A stretch of 64,000 nucleotides of DNA from Ewingella sp963519305. GTDB lineage: Bacteria; Pseudomonadota; Gammaproteobacteria; Enterobacterales; Enterobacteriaceae. The stretch spans positions 72,906 to 136,905 of the forward strand of contig CAUQMS010000013.1 in assembly GCA_963519305.1 (NCBI GenBank), written 5' to 3'. The notes beneath the pieces were generated by a model, which was not told the DNA's origin, ran no database searches, and saw nothing but the letters and a program-made list of their open reading frames with translations. Positions 60,077 to 64,000 of the stretch are shown here, piece by piece; within the stretch, counting starts at the first letter, position 1, and the number at the start of each line of letters is the position of its first letter. The position numbers and the translations under genes are program-made.

Positions 60077-61511
60077 AGTCTTATTGCCGCTGGTCGCCTA
60101 CCTGCTGCTGGTGTTCGGGCTGTCGGTCTATGCCTACACCCGCCGTCAGTCAGGCAGCTTCCTCACCGAGTACTTCCTCGGGAACCGCTCTATGGGCGGC
60201 TTCGTTTTAGCCATGACCCTGACCGCCACCTATATCAGCGCCAGTTCGTTTATCGGTGGGCCGGGTGCGGCGTATAAATTTGGCCTTGGCTGGGTACTGT
60301 TGGCGATGATCCAGCTGCCCGCCGTGTGGTTGTCACTGGGCATTCTCGGCAAGAAATTCGCCATTCTGGCCAGACGCTACAACGCCGTGACGCTCAACGA
60401 CATGCTCTATGCGCGCTATAAAAGCCGTCTGTTGGTGTGGCTGGCGAGTTTCAGTCTGCTGGTGGCGTTTCTTGGCGCCATGACCGTGCAGTTCATTGGC
60501 GGCGCGCGCCTGCTGGAAACCGCGGCGGGCATTCCTTACGACACCGGCTTGTTAATTTTTGGCGTCAGCATCGCGCTGTACACCGCGTTTGGCGGCTTTC
60601 GTGCCAGCGTGCTCAACGACGCCATGCAGGGTCTGGTGATGTTACTCGGCACCGTTCTGCTGCTGGTCGCCGTGATCCATGCGGCGGGTGGCCTGCACAG
60701 TGCAGTGGATAAACTGCAACAGATCGACCCCAAACTGGTCTCTGTGACCGGTGCCGGTGACGTGCTTTCGCTACCCTTTATGGCGTCGTTCTGGGTGCTG
60801 GTATGCTTCGGCGTGATTGGCCTGCCGCATACCGCCGTGCGCTGTATCTCCTATAAAGACAGCAAAGCGGTTCACCGCGGTATCGTGCTCGGTACGCTGG
60901 TGGTGGCGATTCTGATGTTTGGTATGCATCTTTCAGGGGCTCTGGGCCGGGCTATTTTGCCGGATCTGAAAATTCCTGATCAGGTTATCCCGACACTGAT
61001 GATCACCGTTTTGCCGCCGTACGCCGCAGGGATTTTTCTGGCTGCACCGATGGCGGCGATTATGTCCACCATCAATGCCCAGCTGTTGCAGTCGTCAGCG
61101 ACTATCGTTAAAGATCTTTATCTCGGCGTTCGCCCGGAGCAGATCACCAACGAGCAGCGCCTGAAGCGTTTCTCCAGCTGGGCGACCTTCGTACTTGGCC
61201 TGCTGGTGTTACTGGCCGCGTGGCGTCCACCAGAGATGATTATCTGGCTTAATCTGCTGGCCTTCGGCGGGCTGGAAGCCGTGTTCCTGTGGCCGCTGGT
61301 GCTCGGGCTTTACTGGGAGCGCGCCAATGCATCAGGCGCGCTCAGCTCAATGATTGTTGGTGCGGTTTGTTATACCCTGCTTGCCAGTTTCGACCTGCAT
61401 CTTGCCGGTCTGCACCCGATTGTACCGTCGCTGTTGTTCAGCCTGATGGCCTTTTACATCGGCAATAAGTTTGGCGACAGACGAGCTGAACCCGCGCTGA
61501 AGCCGTCCTGA
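60066..61511 (+). CDS. panF: Sodium/pantothenate symporter PanF
   Basis: PanF imports pantothenate with sodium, feeding coenzyme A synthesis. The 481-residue protein is a member of the solute:sodium symporter family with about 13 helices. Family hallmarks include TATYISASSFIGGPGAAYKFGL near residue 55 and APMAAIMSTINAQLLQSSATIVKDL near residue 325. It overlaps yhdT and is followed by prmA. Confidence 0.95.
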   Translation: MQSEVLLPLVAYLLLVFGLSVYAYTRRQSGSFLTEYFLGNRSMGGFVLAMTLTATYISASSFIGGPGAAYKFGLGWVLLAMIQLPAVWLSLGILGKKFAILARRYNAVTLNDMLYARYKSRLLVWLASFSLLVAFLGAMTVQFIGGARLLETAAGIPYDTGLLIFGVSIALYTAFGGFRASVLNDAMQGLVMLLGTVLLLVAVIHAAGGLHSAVDKLQQIDPKLVSVTGAGDVLSLPFMASFWVLVCFGVIGLPHTAVRCISYKDSKAVHRGIVLGTLVVAILMFGMHLSGALGRAILPDLKIPDQVIPTLMITVLPPYAAGIFLAAPMAAIMSTINAQLLQSSATIVKDLYLGVRPEQITNEQRLKRFSSWATFVLGLLVLLAAWRPPEMIIWLNLLAFGGLEAVFLWPLVLGLYWERANASGALSSMIVGAVCYTLLASFDLHLAGLHPIVPSLLFSLMAFYIGNKFGDRRAEPALKPS

Positions 61512-61553
61512 GGGGCGGCTCCATTTTTACCGCATGCTAAGAAGAGAATTGTT

Positions 61554-62438
61554 ATGCCCTGGATCCAACTGAAAATTAACACCACCGGTAACGACGCGGA
61601 AACGCTGAGCGACGCGCTTATCGAAAGTGGTGCCGTGTCTGTGACGTTCCTGGACACCCATGATAACCCGGTATTTGAACCGCTGCCGGGCGAAACCCTG
61701 CTTTGGGGCGATACCGATGCCATCGGCCTGTATGATGCCGAAACCGATATGGCCGCCGTGGTCGCCATGCTGGAAAACGAACCGCTGCTGGGCAAAGGCT
61801 TTGCGCATAAAATCGAGCAGCTGGAAGATAAAGATTGGGAGCGCGAATGGATGGATAACTTCCACCCGATGCGTTTCGGTCAGCGCCTGTGGATTTGCCC
61901 GAGCTGGCGCGACGTGCCTGACCCGACGGCCGTCAACGTGATGCTCGACCCGGGTCTGGCATTTGGTACGGGAACACACCCGACCACGGCGATGTGTCTG
62001 GAGTGGCTCGACGGATTGGATCTCGAAGGCAAAACCGTGATCGACTTCGGTTGCGGTTCCGGCATTCTGGCGATTGCCGCGCTGAAGCTGGGTGCGGCTC
62101 AGGCTATCGGGATTGATATCGATCCGCAGGCCATTCTGGCCAGCCGCGACAATGCGCAGCGTAACGGCGTGTCAGAGCGTCTGTCGCTCTACCTGCCAAA
62201 AGACCAGCCGGACAATCTTTCGGCCGACGTGGTGGTTGCCAACATCCTTGCTGGCCCGCTGCGTGAACTGGCACCGCTTATCAGCGTACTGCCGGTTGCC
62301 GGCGGTCATCTTGGCTTGTCGGGGATCCTTGCCAGCCAGGCTCAGGGCGTAGCAGATGCCTATCAGGCGCTTTTCGAACTCGATCCGGTGGCTGAAAAAG
62401 AAGAGTGGTGCCGTATTACCGGTGTTAAAAAAGGCTAA
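61554..62438 (+). CDS. prmA: Ribosomal protein L11 methyltransferase PrmA
   Basis: PrmA trimethylates several sites on ribosomal protein L11. The N-terminal L11-binding domain (about 1-60) is followed by a linker and the SAM-dependent methyltransferase domain, with DFGCGSGILAIAALKLGA near residue 165 and the NPPY-like motif VVANILAGPL. 294 residues. It lies 42 bp after panF. Confidence 0.96.
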   Translation: MPWIQLKINTTGNDAETLSDALIESGAVSVTFLDTHDNPVFEPLPGETLLWGDTDAIGLYDAETDMAAVVAMLENEPLLGKGFAHKIEQLEDKDWEREWMDNFHPMRFGQRLWICPSWRDVPDPTAVNVMLDPGLAFGTGTHPTTAMCLEWLDGLDLEGKTVIDFGCGSGILAIAALKLGAAQAIGIDIDPQAILASRDNAQRNGVSERLSLYLPKDQPDNLSADVVVANILAGPLRELAPLISVLPVAGGHLGLSGILASQAQGVADAYQALFELDPVAEKEEWCRITGVKKG

Positions 62439-62444
62439 TAGCTT

Positions 62445-62479
62445 CCGCCCGTTTTGTATTGTTTTAGCAGAACGGGCGG
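62445..62479 (+). terminator. Hairpin after prmA
   Basis: ccgcccgtt pairs with aacgggcgg (9 bp, 17-nt loop) 6 bp after the prmA stop, followed by TTTCC. The T tract is short, so termination may be partial. Confidence 0.6.
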
Positions 62480-62935
62480 TTTCCCTCTGTCCTGATATCC
62501 CTCCGCGATGCCTTCCCGCCCGAGGCCCACTTTGTGCCTATGAATGCCGATGGCGAAATCGCCGTGGTGGCCGGATGATGGTCAGCGAGTCATTCCCGCA
62601 TTACACGAGTCTTCTTCCCTGCGGAGAAGCTCCGCGTCCTTTCCCGTTATCGCGCACACACTTTGTTATTGATTATTACGCCAGATAACTCACTTTTTAA
62701 CCAAACCAAGATCTGCATCACAGAAAATTTGCGGTTATTGCTCCTTAAAACAACAATTTTAACCTTAGATTCAACTGGCTTAGCCTGCATATACAGCGAG
62801 TTTTGAGGAATTTTCGTAAGCACACAATTTAAACAATCATGCCTAATGCCATGTTAAATATAAATAAAAATTATTAATCCCATTTAAATGACTTTCTCAG
62901 AAGTGTATTAGTGGGTTATTGGTTAAAGTTTGGCC
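62480..62935 (+). promoter_or_regulatory. Long upstream region of dusB-fis
   Basis: No intact gene is visible. The first part (62480-62690) has normal composition and contains a short open stretch that reads like protein (see findings). The rest (62690-62935) is strongly AT-rich, as is the E. coli fis upstream region, where Fis binds several sites and represses. Individual Fis sites cannot be placed reliably by eye. Confidence 0.5.
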
Positions 62936-62964
62936 TTTCATCTCACATCAAAAATGCGTAATAT
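62936..62964 (+). promoter_or_regulatory. dusB-fis promoter
   Basis: TTTCAT (62936-62941) and TAATAT (62959-62964) are spaced by 17 bp and followed by the GC-rich discriminator ACGCGCCC. The stretch from TTTCATCTCACATC to TTGCGGACATC is almost the same as in the E. coli fis promoter. The GC-rich discriminator indicates stringent (ppGpp/DksA) and growth-phase control. Confidence 0.85.
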
Positions 62965-63003
62965 ACGCGCCCTTGCGGACATCAGTATGGTCATTCTAAG
63001 TCT

Positions 63004-63969
63004 ATGCGCATCGGACACCACCAGCTTACAAATTGCCTGATTGCGGCCCCAATGGCCGGTATAACAGACCGACCGTTTCGTGCCTTATGTCATGCGATGG
63101 GTGCTGGGATGGCTGTATCCGAAATGCTCTCTTCCAATCCGGAAGTGTGGCGGACGGACAAGTCACGATTGCGTATGGTACATAACGATGAACCGGGTAT
63201 CCGAGCCGTGCAAATTGCCGGTTGTGATCCCGAAGATATGGCGGCTGCCGCCCGAATTAATGTGGCGAGCGGTGCGCAGATCATAGACATCAATATGGGC
63301 TGCCCGGCCAAGAAAGTGAACCGCAAACTGGCAGGATCTGCCTTGTTGCAGTATCCGGATTTGGTCAAACAAATCCTCTCTGCCGTTGTGAATGCGGTAG
63401 ATGTGCCAGTCACGTTGAAAATTCGTACTGGTTGGGCACCGGAACACCGTAACTGTGTACAAATTGCCCAATTGGCTGAAGACTGTGGAATTCAGGCCCT
63501 GACAATTCATGGCCGAACCCGTGCCTGTCTCTTCAATGGAGATGCAGAGTACGACAGTATTCGGACAGTTAAGCAGAGTGTCTCCATTCCGATTATCGCG
63601 AATGGGGACATAACTGACCCGCATAAAGCCAGGGCAGTACTCGACTACACCGGAGCTGATGCTCTGATGATTGGACGTGCTGCTCAGGGGAGACCCTGGA
63701 TCTTCCGGGAAATCCAGCATTATCTGGACACAGGGGAGCTGTTACCACCGCCACCAATTGGGGAGGTTAAGCACTTGTTGTTAGGGCATATACGGGAATT
63801 GCACGACTTTTATGGTCAAGGCAAGGGATTCCGTATAGCCCGTAAGCACGTTTCCTGGTATCTCCAGGAGCATGCCCCGAATGACCAGTTTCGGCGCTCC
63901 TTCAACGCCATAGAGGATGCCAGCGAACAGCTGGAGGCGTTGGAAGCATATTTCGAAAATCTTGCGTAA
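63004..63969 (+). CDS. dusB: tRNA-dihydrouridine synthase B
   Basis: DusB is an FMN enzyme that reduces uridine 17 in the tRNA D loop. The catalytic Cys is in NMGCPAKKVNRK, preceded by APMAGITDRPFR (FMN-binding) and followed by TLKIRTGW and NGDIT. 321 residues as in E. coli. First gene of the dusB-fis operon, about 33 nt after the predicted transcript start. Confidence 0.97.
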   Translation: MRIGHHQLTNCLIAAPMAGITDRPFRALCHAMGAGMAVSEMLSSNPEVWRTDKSRLRMVHNDEPGIRAVQIAGCDPEDMAAAARINVASGAQIIDINMGCPAKKVNRKLAGSALLQYPDLVKQILSAVVNAVDVPVTLKIRTGWAPEHRNCVQIAQLAEDCGIQALTIHGRTRACLFNGDAEYDSIRTVKQSVSIPIIANGDITDPHKARAVLDYTGADALMIGRAAQGRPWIFREIQHYLDTGELLPPPPIGEVKHLLLGHIRELHDFYGQGKGFRIARKHVSWYLQEHAPNDQFRRSFNAIEDASEQLEALEAYFENLA

Positions 63970-63990
63970 CAAAAAAGAGCTGACAGAACT

Positions 63991-64000
63991 ATGTTCGAAC
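63991..64000 (+). CDS. fis: First codons of Fis
   Basis: ATG TTC GAA at the last bases of the window encodes MFE, the known N terminus of the nucleoid protein Fis. It begins 21 bp after the dusB stop, the standard operon position. Only three codons are visible, so identity rests on position and these residues. Confidence 0.85.

Noticed and set aside
62356..62688. 110-codon plus-strand frame over the prmA end
   Set aside because: Overlaps prmA in a different frame and passes through the hairpin; no support as a gene.
1..64000. CRISPR array, tRNA, rRNA, prophage or insertion sequence
   Set aside because: I looked for regularly spaced repeats, cloverleaf-like gene ends, transposase and integrase motifs and found none; the only dispersed repeats are the three ERIC elements.

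Overview
This is chromosomal DNA from a member of the Enterobacterales. Nearly every gene outside one block is a recognisable Escherichia coli-type orthologue of the usual length. The gene order (gltD, sspBA, rpsI-rplM, zapE, zapG, degQS, then the mla/lpt/pts block running directly to pmbA, aae, tldD and mre) and three ERIC elements fit a Yersiniaceae-like genome such as Rahnella, Ewingella or Serratia better than E. coli. The genus is a guess; no rRNA or tRNA gene is visible to anchor it.

Layout. (1) 1-8366: end of gltD, stringent starvation genes sspAB, ribosomal genes rplM-rpsI, division ATPase zapE, zapG, and the periplasmic proteases degQ and degS. (2) 8394-21763: envelope biogenesis and nitrogen-PTS block. 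murA, ibaG and mlaFEDCB run left; yrbG-kdsD-kdsC-lptC-lptA-lptB-rpoN-hpf-ptsN-rapZ-npr run right. (3) 21912-31233: an accessory block of eleven genes, all on the minus strand. It has a PRD/EIIB/EIIA-type regulator, an exported lactonase, a KDGP aldolase (DgaF), a PLP ammonia lyase (DgaE), a COG3964-like amidohydrolase, two small polytopic membrane proteins (DUF4310, DUF4311), two small soluble proteins (DUF4312 and a glycine-rich SFCGS protein), a stand-alone PRD protein and one unrecognised reading frame. (4) 31364-36783: rnk, cybC, tldE, darP, a barnase/barstar pair and gabD. (5) 36975-54132: aaeXAB with aaeR, tldD, yhdP, rng, yhdE, mreBCD and csrD. (6) 54393-64000: acuI, msrPQ, aroQ, accBC, yhdT-panF, prmA, dusB and the first codons of fis.

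How the genes work together. MurA makes the first peptidoglycan precursor. KdsD/KdsC make KDO, LptABC move LPS, and MlaBCDEF move phospholipid between membranes. RpoN, Hpf, PtsN, RapZ and Npr link nitrogen, ribosome hibernation and amino-sugar control. TldD and TldE form one protease but are encoded about 8 kb apart. The most interesting region is block 3. Its enzymes fit a route in which a periplasmic lactonase opens a sugar lactone, the aldonate is imported and probably phosphorylated, an amidohydrolase removes an acyl group, DgaE deaminates the amino-aldonate phosphate to 2-keto-3-deoxygluconate-6-phosphate, and DgaF cleaves that to pyruvate and glyceraldehyde-3-phosphate. No standard EIIC or EIID transporter is present. 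The DUF4310/4311/4312/SFCGS set is therefore the candidate for an uncharacterised, PTS-like uptake system. That function is inferred from context and from histidine/cysteine sites, not shown.
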